Positions 35,544 through 42,949 of a stretch of DNA of 64,000 bases are shown here, in pieces (position 1 is the first letter of the stretch; the number at the start of each line of letters is the position of its first letter). The DNA is from Oscillatoria sp. FACHB-1407 (GTDB lineage Bacteria; Cyanobacteriota; Cyanobacteriia; Elainellales; Elainellaceae), in the NCBI RefSeq assembly GCF_014697545.1, contig NZ_JACJSA010000008.1, forward strand, positions 186,001 through 250,000. The letters are read 5' to 3'. Both the position numbers and the translations under genes were made by a program. The notes under the pieces are model-generated. The model searched no databases. It saw nothing but the letters and a program-made list of their open reading frames with translations, and had not been told where the DNA came from.

Positions 35544-36026
35544 CTACAGCAAGTTGCCGAAAGTCTCAAACACACCGGATTTAACGATTTCGTAAACAAT
35601 GTAAGCAAACGCTGCTCCACCGATGCCACCGACCAAAAAGCTTCCAGCGAACTCGCTCCAGCCTTCGGATGTGCTGAGGGATTCGGGAGGATTGGGGGTC
35701 GTGATGGTCGCGATTGGCTTTTGAACACCAACGCCACCATAGAGGGAGAGGCAAATGGTCAGAATTACCACTAAGATGACGGCTTCAATCAGACCAACGA
35801 TATCGGACACAGCCGAATTGCGGAACTGACTTGTGAAAGCGAAAGGTCCAAACAGCAGGTAACCGTGAGCCATTCCGATTTCTAATCCACGCCGTTGAGC
35901 AGAAAGACCCGCTCGATAAGCGGGCAGATTGTTAATCAAGGCTTTTGTGAAAGGAGAGGAATTAATGGGAGTAGCGAGATTGCCAATTTGTGGGTCATCT
36001 GCGGGTTTGACTACATCCAGTGTCAT
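35544..36026 (-). CDS. psaL: Photosystem I reaction centre subunit XI
   Basis: The thylakoid membrane subunit needed for photosystem I trimers in cyanobacteria. 160 residues with the conserved N-terminus (DPQIGNLATPINSSPFTKALINNLPAYRAGLSAQRRGLEIGMAHGYLL region), chlorophyll-ligand histidine in MAHGYLLFGPF, and three hydrophobic helices ending with FLVGGIGGAAFAYIVYEIV. Downstream of psaI on the same strand, the usual cyanobacterial order, and followed by a clear terminator. Confidence 0.97.
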   Translation of the reverse strand: MTLDVVKPADDPQIGNLATPINSSPFTKALINNLPAYRAGLSAQRRGLEIGMAHGYLLFGPFAFTSQFRNSAVSDIVGLIEAVILVVILTICLSLYGGVGVQKPIATITTPNPPESLSTSEGWSEFAGSFLVGGIGGAAFAYIVYEIVKSGVFETFGNLL

Positions 36027-36104
36027 GCTTGGTTATCTCCAAAATTCTTTGTAACGCCTACGTAATGATTCCAGGGTAAAAAAGATCAAGATTCGCGAGG
36101 AAAT

Positions 36105-36221
36105 TTAGATACCGTCTGCGTCTTCCCGCTCAATGTAGATGAACAACAACGCCATTGTTACAGCGGGGAAAACCCATCCGATGATAGGTACAAAAATCGA
36201 AGGCAAGAACGAGGCTGCCAT
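36105..36221 (-). CDS. psaI: Photosystem I reaction centre subunit VIII
   Basis: A 38-residue single-helix subunit: starts [20 protein letters not shown], continues [17 protein letters not shown]. The helix and the IYIEREDA end are diagnostic of PsaI, which organises PsaL. TAGGAAG is ten bases before the ATG. The spacer to psaL is 78 bases. It is too short to appear in ordinary gene-finding size limits. Confidence 0.95.
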   Translation of the reverse strand: MAASFLPSIFVPIIGWVFPAVTMALLFIYIEREDADGI

Positions 36222-36510
36222 AACCAAAACTTCCTATCTAAAAGAGTCGTCAGAACAGAATCTACTGCGAAATGAGAACTTTTTGCAGAATGCTAAAGAT
36301 TTTTAACAAATCATCACTGTTTACGGGTCTAATGACGAGTCTCGTCTGCCTCACATTTTGATTTGAGGGTGGGTGACTGGGGGAAGTACAAGCCGTCAAA
36401 AAACCTGGAGCAGTTTTAAAGCGGTTTTGAAGCGCACTTTTTATTAATTTAGTTGCAGACACAATTTCTTTTAATCTCGTTTTCCCATTTCTTCCGACAC
36501 TGGAGAACCT
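36222..36510. promoter_or_regulatory. Divergent promoter region, psaI and amine oxidase genes
   Basis: AT-rich DNA between two divergent genes, with T-rich runs near 36290-36305. It must hold the psaI-psaL promoter. No specific factor site could be assigned. A short frame here (36262-36519, minus) has no protein-like features. Confidence 0.45.
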
Positions 36511-37578
36511 ATGGCGCATACTCCTTTATTTCGCCTGTTAACTCGTGCGCTACAAAAAGCACAGGGGCTTAATCGGCAACACGACCCAGACGATCCCCCC
36601 CGCAGTCGCCGCCGTTGGACACGCCGACGGTTTGTCAAATCTGATAAGCTCACTGTCCCTTTCATCCGCACCCTGATTGAACTGACCATTCGCACAGAAT
36701 ATGGAGTTGAGCCAGAGGAGTCGTCTGCTCTGCAACTGCTGTTTAACCTTCCCAGTGTGGAGGATGAGGATGCAACCCTGCTCAGCAGTGATGAGGCATT
36801 TTTAGTCGAAGGGGGCAATAGCAAAATCATTGAGGGGCTTGCTGATGCGCTATCAGGGCAAATTCAAACCCAGAAGCGACTGACCCGGCTACAATCCAAT
36901 GGTTCCGGTTTCCGTTTGACCTTCGGCAATGGCTCAACAGTCAGCGCGGACTATGTCATCCTGGCAATTCCTTTTCCGCTGTTGCGGCAGGTGAATCTGC
37001 AAGTGAATTTGCCAGCAACCCTGAGACGCTGTATTCAGGAAGTCAATCTCGGCTCTAACGAAAAGTTGTTTGCAGGCTTTCACAACAAGATCTGGCGACA
37101 GGAAAACGGCTTTGCGGGTGAAGCCTGGAGTGATTTGGGCTTTTCGGCAACCTGGGATGACACTGATCGGCAGGGCGATCGCCCCGAAGGCGTGCTGACT
37201 TTCTATTTGGGAGGCGATGAGGTAGCCGCGACTCGTACTGGACTTATTGATTGGCAGGGCAAACGATTTGTTAGCCAGATCGATCCACTCATACCGGGAA
37301 TTGCAGCAGCATCCACGAATCGCTTTTTGCGCACTCGTTGGACTCAAGACAGACTCATTGGAGGGGGTTACACGACCTTTAAGCCGGGACAATACACGGA
37401 ATTCAGTGAGTTTCGCTATATCGAGTCAGATGACCCAGAAGAGAGCCAGAATGTAGCAGTGGGCAATCTTGTTTTTGCCGGAGAACAGTTTAGCGACGAA
37501 TTCTATGGCTTTATGAATGGCGCAGCACAAACTGGACGACTAGCGGCTCAGGTGGTTCTCAATGCCGTTCTCGTGTGA
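36511..37578 (+). CDS. Flavin amine oxidase with internal deletion of the FAD-binding half
   Basis: 355 residues against about 500 for the family. Residues 1-43 look like the start of a Tat-exported amine oxidase (MAHTPLFRLLTRALQKA, RRRWTRRRFVK). The next residues (SDKLTVPFIRTLIELTIRTEYGVEPEE) belong to a point far downstream in full-length relatives. The GxGxxG Rossmann motif and its surroundings are missing. The C-terminal part is good: FLVEGGNSKIIEGLADAL, the substrate domain, and the FAD-contacting FAGEQFSDEFYGFMNGAAQTGRLAA. An in-frame deletion of about 150-180 codons at about 36640 is inferred. The product is unlikely to bind FAD normally. Confidence 0.75.
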   Translation: MAHTPLFRLLTRALQKAQGLNRQHDPDDPPRSRRRWTRRRFVKSDKLTVPFIRTLIELTIRTEYGVEPEESSALQLLFNLPSVEDEDATLLSSDEAFLVEGGNSKIIEGLADALSGQIQTQKRLTRLQSNGSGFRLTFGNGSTVSADYVILAIPFPLLRQVNLQVNLPATLRRCIQEVNLGSNEKLFAGFHNKIWRQENGFAGEAWSDLGFSATWDDTDRQGDRPEGVLTFYLGGDEVAATRTGLIDWQGKRFVSQIDPLIPGIAAASTNRFLRTRWTQDRLIGGGYTTFKPGQYTEFSEFRYIESDDPEESQNVAVGNLVFAGEQFSDEFYGFMNGAAQTGRLAAQVVLNAVLV

Positions 37579-37718
37579 ATGGTGACCGGGAGAGGTGAAG
37601 CCTTATAACAATAAGCTCTGTCACTCTACCCGTGTCTCTCAATCAATGCACTCATCCCAACAGAGTGCTGCTGTAACGTTCTGATTTGAGTCGTGAATAG
37701 ATAAGGGATTTAATTTCT

Positions 37719-37819
37719 GGTGTTGCTGATCCAATCTATGCATTTTGTAGGGACATTTCGCGAAACGCCTCTACAACGATGATCAGTTATCGAGAATCAT
37801 ATCTGGCTTCAGCAACGCC
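37719..37819. mobile_element. Element with GTTGCTGAT / CAGCAACGCC ends (family E copy 3)
   Basis: Inverted ends GGTGTTGCTGAT and TTCAGCAACGCC match the family E ends, but the interior differs: it has the hairpin TAGGGACATTTCGCGAAACGCCTCTA. No target duplication seen. The rest of the 37579-37848 gap has no recognised gene. Confidence 0.6.
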
Positions 37820-37848
37820 TTATCTCCTTCACTTCAGCTTTCATTTCA

Positions 37849-37946
37849 TATAGCCGTAGCCACTTGGGGTTAGGCAGGGGTGGAACCCCTGGCTGAAGGC
37901 GCAGCCCCCACATCCCTCTGCTCTAGATGAAGTGGCGATAGCTATA
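37849..37946. mobile_element. TATAGC/GCCACTT inverted-repeat element (family F copy 2)
   Basis: The left end TATAGCCGTAGCCACTTGG and the complement of the right end TATAGCTATCGCCACTT are inverted repeats; the interior has GGGGTGGAACCCC. It overlaps the first codons of the longest open frame of the TPR gene, which is why I place that gene's start at 38064. Confidence 0.65.
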
Positions 37947-38063
37947 CATCATGGAGAACTGCTGTATCTCAGTCCAGTTTTCTTGTTCGCCCGGACTTTC
38001 GTTGGCGTAGGTTTGCACAAGCGTTTAACCCGATTTATTCTTCTTTTCTCAAAGGTTACCAAG

Positions 38064-39776
38064 ATGTTTCCATACACGTTTCGTTCACTTTTGTTTGTGA
38101 CAACATTGCTCTTAACGTTCGGTGTTGTTGACACTTCAATCACTCCATCCCAAGTGGCGATCGCTCACGATCACGCTGATCAAACAACTCAAACTGAACA
38201 TGCCACTGAATACGCTGTTGTTCCCTTGTTTAACAACTTGGGAAATTATCGGCATCCCATCTCAACTCGCAATGTGTTGACTCAACGCTACTTTGATCAG
38301 GGTTTAATGTTAGCTTACGGGTTCAATCATGCTGAGGCATTTCGCTCTTTTGAAAAAGCCGCCGAACTCGACCCTACCTGTGCGATGTGTTACTGGGGCA
38401 TGGCGTATGTGTTAGGTCCAAACATCAACGCCGCTATGGAAGAGGGAGCCATTCCCACTGCCTGGGAAGCGATTCAAAAGGCGATCGCCCTGAGGGAGTA
38501 CGCCAGTCCTCAGGAGCAGGCTTACATCACCGCCATGGCACAACGTTATAGCCCAGACCCCGATGCAGATCGTTCAGCACTCAACCAGGCTTATGTCGCT
38601 GCCATGCGGCAGGTAGCACACCAGTATCCTGATGATCCGGATGCCCAAACCCTATTCGCAGAAGCGTTAATGGACACGACCCCCTGGGACTATTGGCAAG
38701 AAAACGGCGAACCTAAACCCGAAGGAGCGGAGATCATCTCCACACTGGAATCAGTGTTGGCAAACCACCCCAACCATGCGGGGGCATTACATCTCTACAT
38801 CCATGCGGTTGAGGCAGAGCGTCCCGAACTGGCGGTTGAGGCAGCCGATCGCCTGCGCGCGCTCAATATCAATACAGCTCACTTGTTGCATATGCCGGGA
38901 CACATTTACATTCGGGTCGGACGCTACCAGGATGCGGTGATTGCCAATCAACAAGCGGCAGCAGCGGATGCTCGCTATGTCCACCAACACAACCCAGAAG
39001 GCTTGTATACCATCGCTTATATGCCACATAACCAGCACTTTATGTGGTTTGCAGCAGTCATGGCAGGTCAACAGGATGTGGCACTTGAAGCCGCTGAAGC
39101 TACGGCAAAATTGGCGGATCAATCCTTAATTCGAGAGCCAGGGTATGGCACACTGCAACACTATTCCATGATTCCCCTCTACACGCAGGTCAAGTTTGGC
39201 ATGTGGGATGAGATCCTTTCGGAGCCTGCCCCTGCGGCAGATCTGGTCTATCCAACGGGGGTCTGGTACTTTGCGCGGGGTATGGCATACGCTGCAAAAG
39301 GTCAACTCTCGCTTGCGGCTCAAGAACTGGAAGGACTGCGAGCGATCGCCGCTAGCCCTGCCTTAGAAGGAGTCACTATCTGGGACATCAACACCACTCG
39401 CCATCTCCTGGAGATTGCCACGGAGGTGTTAGCAGGTGAAATCGCGGCTAAACAGGGCAACTACGAACAGGCGATCGCCCACTTGCAACAGGGGGTAGAC
39501 CTGGAGGATGCCCTCCGCTACGACGAACCCTCACCCTGGTATTCTCCTGTGCGGCAGTCGTTGGGTAACGTATTGCTACAAGCGGGACGCTATGCCGAAG
39601 CGGAGCAGACCTACCGGGATGATCTCGCCACCTATCCCAACAATGGCTGGTCGCTGTATGGGTTAGCTCAGAGTGTGCAAGCACAAGGTAGAACCGACGA
39701 AGCCCAAGCCATTCGAGCGCAGTTTGAGGAAGCCTGGCGACATGCAGATGTAACACTCACGGCATCTCGTTTCTAA
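38064..39776 (+). CDS. Secreted tetratricopeptide-repeat protein
   Basis: 570 residues. A signal peptide (MFPYTFRSLLFVTTLLLTFGV, cleavage after the following AIA) is followed by TPR-like helices: FNHAEAFRSFEKAAELDPTCAMCYWGMAYVLG near the N-terminus and YEQAIAHLQQGVDLEDAL to YPNNGWSLYGLAQSVQAQGRTDEA near the end. The centre has HLLHMPGHIYIRVGRYQDAV and a HNQHFMWFAAVMAGQ block found in a widespread bacterial family of unknown function. The longest frame begins at 37932 inside a mobile element; the ATG at 38064 has AAAGG upstream and starts the signal peptide. Confidence 0.85.
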   Translation: MFPYTFRSLLFVTTLLLTFGVVDTSITPSQVAIAHDHADQTTQTEHATEYAVVPLFNNLGNYRHPISTRNVLTQRYFDQGLMLAYGFNHAEAFRSFEKAAELDPTCAMCYWGMAYVLGPNINAAMEEGAIPTAWEAIQKAIALREYASPQEQAYITAMAQRYSPDPDADRSALNQAYVAAMRQVAHQYPDDPDAQTLFAEALMDTTPWDYWQENGEPKPEGAEIISTLESVLANHPNHAGALHLYIHAVEAERPELAVEAADRLRALNINTAHLLHMPGHIYIRVGRYQDAVIANQQAAAADARYVHQHNPEGLYTIAYMPHNQHFMWFAAVMAGQQDVALEAAEATAKLADQSLIREPGYGTLQHYSMIPLYTQVKFGMWDEILSEPAPAADLVYPTGVWYFARGMAYAAKGQLSLAAQELEGLRAIAASPALEGVTIWDINTTRHLLEIATEVLAGEIAAKQGNYEQAIAHLQQGVDLEDALRYDEPSPWYSPVRQSLGNVLLQAGRYAEAEQTYRDDLATYPNNGWSLYGLAQSVQAQGRTDEAQAIRAQFEEAWRHADVTLTASRF

Positions 39777-39780
39777 GTAC

Positions 39781-39873
39781 TATAGCAACCCTAAATGATT
39801 TGTGAAAGTGCCCGCCCGATGGGCGGGCACTTTCACAAATCACCTTTTTCACAAATCAGATAGGACTGCTATA
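39781..39873. mobile_element. 93-bp inverted-repeat element, family B copy 2
   Basis: An inverted copy of 2738-2830. Ends TATAGCAACCCTAAATGATT and the complement of the right end (TATAGCAGTCCTATCTGATT), with the central hairpin GTGAAAGTGCCCGCCCGATGGGCGGGCACTTTCAC (given in parts: arms of 14 bases around CGAT). It starts four bases after the TPR gene's stop codon and could act as its terminator-like hairpin. Confidence 0.78.
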
Positions 39874-39903
39874 TTATTCACAGATAGGGTTTGGAAATAA
39901 AAC

Positions 39904-40012
39904 CAGGGGTGTGGGCTGTGCCCCCAGCCAGGGGTTCCACCCCTGCACCCCATTCCACCTTTATTTATGACGAGTTGTACTCAGGATTGTGGATTTATAG
40001 CTGTAGCCACAT
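39904..40012. repeat. Degenerate family F fragment
   Basis: A GGGGTGTGGGCTGTGCCCCC and GGGGTTCCACCCC interior like 17189-17292 and 37849-37946, then TATAGCTGTAGCCACATTCG as a right end. The left end is not recognisable. No gene in this part of the gap. Confidence 0.5.
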
Positions 40013-40090
40013 TCGATATCTCTCTTACTGCACAGATTTGGCAATAGCAAACCTCTCCAGTCAACAACCGTGTGTTAGTTAACGTGAATT

Positions 40091-40199
40091 GGTAGTGTTT
40101 CAGATCTGTTGCTTCTAACCCCCGGCTGTCGCCGTCCCTCTTACCAAGGGGGACTATAGGGGGTCTTACAGAGGTTATCAACAGGTTTGGAACACCACC
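40091..40199. mobile_element. 109-bp inverted-repeat element, family C copy 2
   Basis: An inverted copy of 19255-19363 with ends GGTAGTGTTTCAGATCTGTTG and (complement) GGTGGTGTTCCAAACCTGTTG. Immediately left stands TAACGTGAATT, the end sequence of a family A element without the rest, so a family A copy may have been replaced or cut here. Confidence 0.7.
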
Positions 40200-40393
40200 C
40201 ACAATTCTTCCCTCCCTCCAGGGCACTACCCGCTCTAAAAGCCGGAGTTTCTGAGTAAACTCTGGCTTTTTGCCGTGAGGCTCTTTCTTCAGGGTGATGG
40301 ATTGTTAGGCAGGAATCATAAAAATGGCGGTGTGAAGACATTGAAATAAACGTGTTTCTGGCGTTTGCCAAGCACCTTAAAGGAAGAAAAATT

Positions 40394-40837
40394 ATGGTAG
40401 CCACTCAACAGAAAAGAGCGATCGGCGTGTTTCCCGATCGCGACAGTACTGAAGCCGCTTTAAATCAACTCAATGATTCTGGTTTTCCAAAAGAGCACAT
40501 CTCTTTAATTGCACGAGATGTTGATAAGTCAGGTGAGGAAATCAGCGGACAAGAGGTTAGCACTGAGATTGGGGATAAAAAAGTTCGCAGCACAACGGGC
40601 ATGGTCGAAGATGTCACTGCCATGAGTGCAACAGGCTTTGTCATGTTGGGGTTGACGAGTTTAGCCCTACCTGGATTGGGTGTAATTTTAGCTGCTGGTA
40701 GCCTGGGTGCTGCTCTAGCCGCAGGGGTTGCCAGTACAGGAGCAGCTGCAATTTCATCTAACAATTTGGTGAAAGCGTTAATTGAATATGGAGTACCCGA
40801 TACACAGGCAGGTGTGTATAGCGATCGCCTGCAATAA
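40394..40837 (+). CDS. YflT-like stress protein, ends early at an in-frame TAA
   Basis: 147 residues up to the stop. The N-terminal YflT/GSP17M-type domain (IGVFPDRDSTEAALNQLNDSGFPKEHISLIARD) is followed by a glycine/alanine-rich hydrophobic hairpin (about 85-130), as in cyanobacterial low-temperature-induced proteins. After TAA at 40835 the frame continues with the family's normal end. The ATG at 40394 has AAGGAAG upstream; the longest frame (40352) has 14 extra residues without support. Confidence 0.82.
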   Translation: MVATQQKRAIGVFPDRDSTEAALNQLNDSGFPKEHISLIARDVDKSGEEISGQEVSTEIGDKKVRSTTGMVEDVTAMSATGFVMLGLTSLALPGLGVILAAGSLGAALAAGVASTGAAAISSNNLVKALIEYGVPDTQAGVYSDRLQ

Positions 40838-40936
40838 GGAAATTATGTCGTAACGTTAGAAGGCACTGAGAACGAAATTCAACAAGCTGAAGGTGTTTTA
40901 AGAGAACAGGGCGTTGAAGATCTACTAGTTTATTAA
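40838..40936 (+). pseudogene. Displaced C-terminus of the YflT-like protein
   Basis: The same frame after the TAA encodes 32 residues: GNYVVTLEGTENEIQQAEGV, LREQGVEDLLVY, then TAA at 40934. This matches the closing beta-alpha-beta of the family (a G-x-Y-x-V strand followed by a helix and a VY end). Confidence 0.8.
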
Positions 40937-40956
40937 ACCTACTTCAAAAGCTGAAG

Positions 40957-41002
40957 AAAAGCATGAAACACAACTTTGTTTTGCCATAGCTGTGTTTCAT
41001 GC
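40957..41002 (-). terminator. Terminator of the metallophosphoesterase gene
   Basis: A perfect 12-base stem, GCATGAAACACA (41002-40991 read on minus) with TGTGTTTCATGC, then TTTTCTTC on the minus strand. It lies 20 bases after the stop codon of the minus-strand gene at 41022. It may also serve the opposing YflT-like gene. Confidence 0.75.
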
Positions 41003-41021
41003 AAAGGCACGGATAGTGTCA

Positions 41022-42689
41022 TCAAACAAGAGTGGATATAGGAGCAATACTGACCGACGTTGTAGCTGGCATTAGGCTATTAACTGCTGTAACAGTAGTG
41101 CGTACTGCACTTCCGAGGGTATATTCCACTTCGAGTACAGGACGGAACATAATCTCACTCGCTTCCGATGAGTAAAGCTCAATTCCATCATCGTTACCAC
41201 TAATACGCTCAGAGATAATTCCCAACCCGTAATTTGCTTCACCATTTGCCCAACGCTGCACAGCACGAGTGACGTTGAGATTTCGCACAGTCAACCCATT
41301 GGGGTCATTATCACCAGAGAAGGTGTTAATTAACTCATCATAGTCGCTGTTAACGTTAAGTCCGCTGCTGAGTGAATCCCAGGTTGAGCTTTCACTCCAG
41401 GATCGCCGCATGAAGTACAGGCGAAAATCAGGATCATACAGTGGGTTATCAATATCATCTTTGACAGTGAGCTTGAGGTTGGCACGAACAATGATTGCAC
41501 CACGCGGAATTCTACCCAGAGCCGCATCACCAATGATATTGTCAAACCGCAACAGAGCTTGTCCCTGGCGATCGCTAAAAACACTATTGTTTACATCATC
41601 ATCCACGATCAAACCACTCCCGTTGCCATAGCTGGAACCTCTGGAAGCCTCACTAATCCAGGTATCCTGTGTTCCCTGATAGCCACTCACTCCATTTTGG
41701 AAGTAGACTGTTGGGTTAACCGCTCGATACTGGTCAAAGTCAACGGTTAAGCTAAATTGGCTATCGGCATCCGTCAAATACTGGTTTAACACAGGGGAAT
41801 AGCTCGTGACGTTGATGCGATCGCCTCCCGTATCAAACTCCATCAACCGCAAAAAGCCATTACCACCATTGGGTTGATCTGTGAAATCTGCCATCACCTC
41901 ATGGACAGGCAAACCAAATCGGTTCACACTTGTCTGATTAAACTCTTCGGCATCATGACCAGAGTTTACTAAGAAAATATTACGGTTCGCTGCAACAAAG
42001 TGATTAAAGAAATCCTCTGCATACACACCATTGGGGTTATATAGAATCTCTGGAGTGGTTGTATACCAGGCATTGGGAATGCGTCCTGACTCAAATTGAC
42101 GAGTAAACAAGTAGGTTGGCTCACTCAATTCATACTCATCTGAATCTTGAATATAACGATGCGTTGTCACCATGACAGGTTTATCACGGTGCTGATTAAT
42201 CACTCCCTGTGCCCATGCCAGTTCAGCATGAGGGGTTTCTAACCCAATGTGCAGTGATAAAAAGGTTCGCCCACCTCCGTTAAAGAAGTGATAGCTGCTA
42301 GTTCCAGAAGGAGAAGACCCTCCATACCAATTTTTACCCTGATACCATTGGGGCCCAAAATTGGCGACGAAATTACGGTTGTCATAGTTATAAATGCCCG
42401 GTATTCGTACACCAAAGGGTAACGAGTCGTGATTGCCTTCAGTAATCCCATGAGGAACATTAGCTTGTCGTAGAATATCGAGAGCAGCGACCGCTCTAGC
42501 GTATTCGGTCGTGGATGCAGCATTCGTACCGTTTTCAACGACATCTCCATAATGAGAGACAAACTGAATGTTGAGAGCAGCTTGATGCGCAGCAATCCAC
42601 TCGGTTTGAGCATTAAAGAGTTGAGGATTGCTTTCGCTGTACTTTTGAGTATCGGGTAGACCAACAACAAAAAATTTTCCGAGAGTCAT
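41022..42689 (-). CDS. Metallophosphoesterase with C-terminal DNRLRE-like domain
   Basis: 555 residues. The calcineurin-like phosphoesterase part (about 1-310) shows the first Asp in VGLPDTQKYS, GDVVENG, GNHD, and histidines in VTTHRYI and NSGHDAEE. The DTQ form of motif 1 belongs to a known secreted or extracellular subgroup. Residues about 325-540 match carbohydrate-binding-like DNRLRE domains (SWSESSTWDSL, ITRAVQRWANGEANYGLGI-like block). There is no signal peptide, despite the extracellular look. Terminator downstream. Confidence 0.85.
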   Translation of the reverse strand: MTLGKFFVVGLPDTQKYSESNPQLFNAQTEWIAAHQAALNIQFVSHYGDVVENGTNAASTTEYARAVAALDILRQANVPHGITEGNHDSLPFGVRIPGIYNYDNRNFVANFGPQWYQGKNWYGGSSPSGTSSYHFFNGGGRTFLSLHIGLETPHAELAWAQGVINQHRDKPVMVTTHRYIQDSDEYELSEPTYLFTRQFESGRIPNAWYTTTPEILYNPNGVYAEDFFNHFVAANRNIFLVNSGHDAEEFNQTSVNRFGLPVHEVMADFTDQPNGGNGFLRLMEFDTGGDRINVTSYSPVLNQYLTDADSQFSLTVDFDQYRAVNPTVYFQNGVSGYQGTQDTWISEASRGSSYGNGSGLIVDDDVNNSVFSDRQGQALLRFDNIIGDAALGRIPRGAIIVRANLKLTVKDDIDNPLYDPDFRLYFMRRSWSESSTWDSLSSGLNVNSDYDELINTFSGDNDPNGLTVRNLNVTRAVQRWANGEANYGLGIISERISGNDDGIELYSSEASEIMFRPVLEVEYTLGSAVRTTVTAVNSLMPATTSVSIAPISTLV

Positions 42690-42949
42690 GATAGATGCTT
42701 TCAGGTGAAGTTAATTTGACAAAGTGCAAGCTAAAGAGTCTGTTGGCACTGCAATACAACAGCATTCACCAAGAAGGGATGAAAGCCTCAATAATCCTAG
42801 TACAGGGAGGTTATCGAGAAAGGATAATGAGGTTATGAAGCGTTAAAATCACTATTCAGCAATAAACCTTTGCAAAAATCAACTCTGCATTGAATTTGCC
42901 TGTATTCTTGCATTAATACATCAAAATAACTTCTTGAAGTATAACTAAC

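Noticed and set aside
29357-40837. Reassignment of stop codons as explanation of the interrupted genes
   Set aside because: Both TAA and TGA terminate many intact genes in the window, and two different stops are involved.
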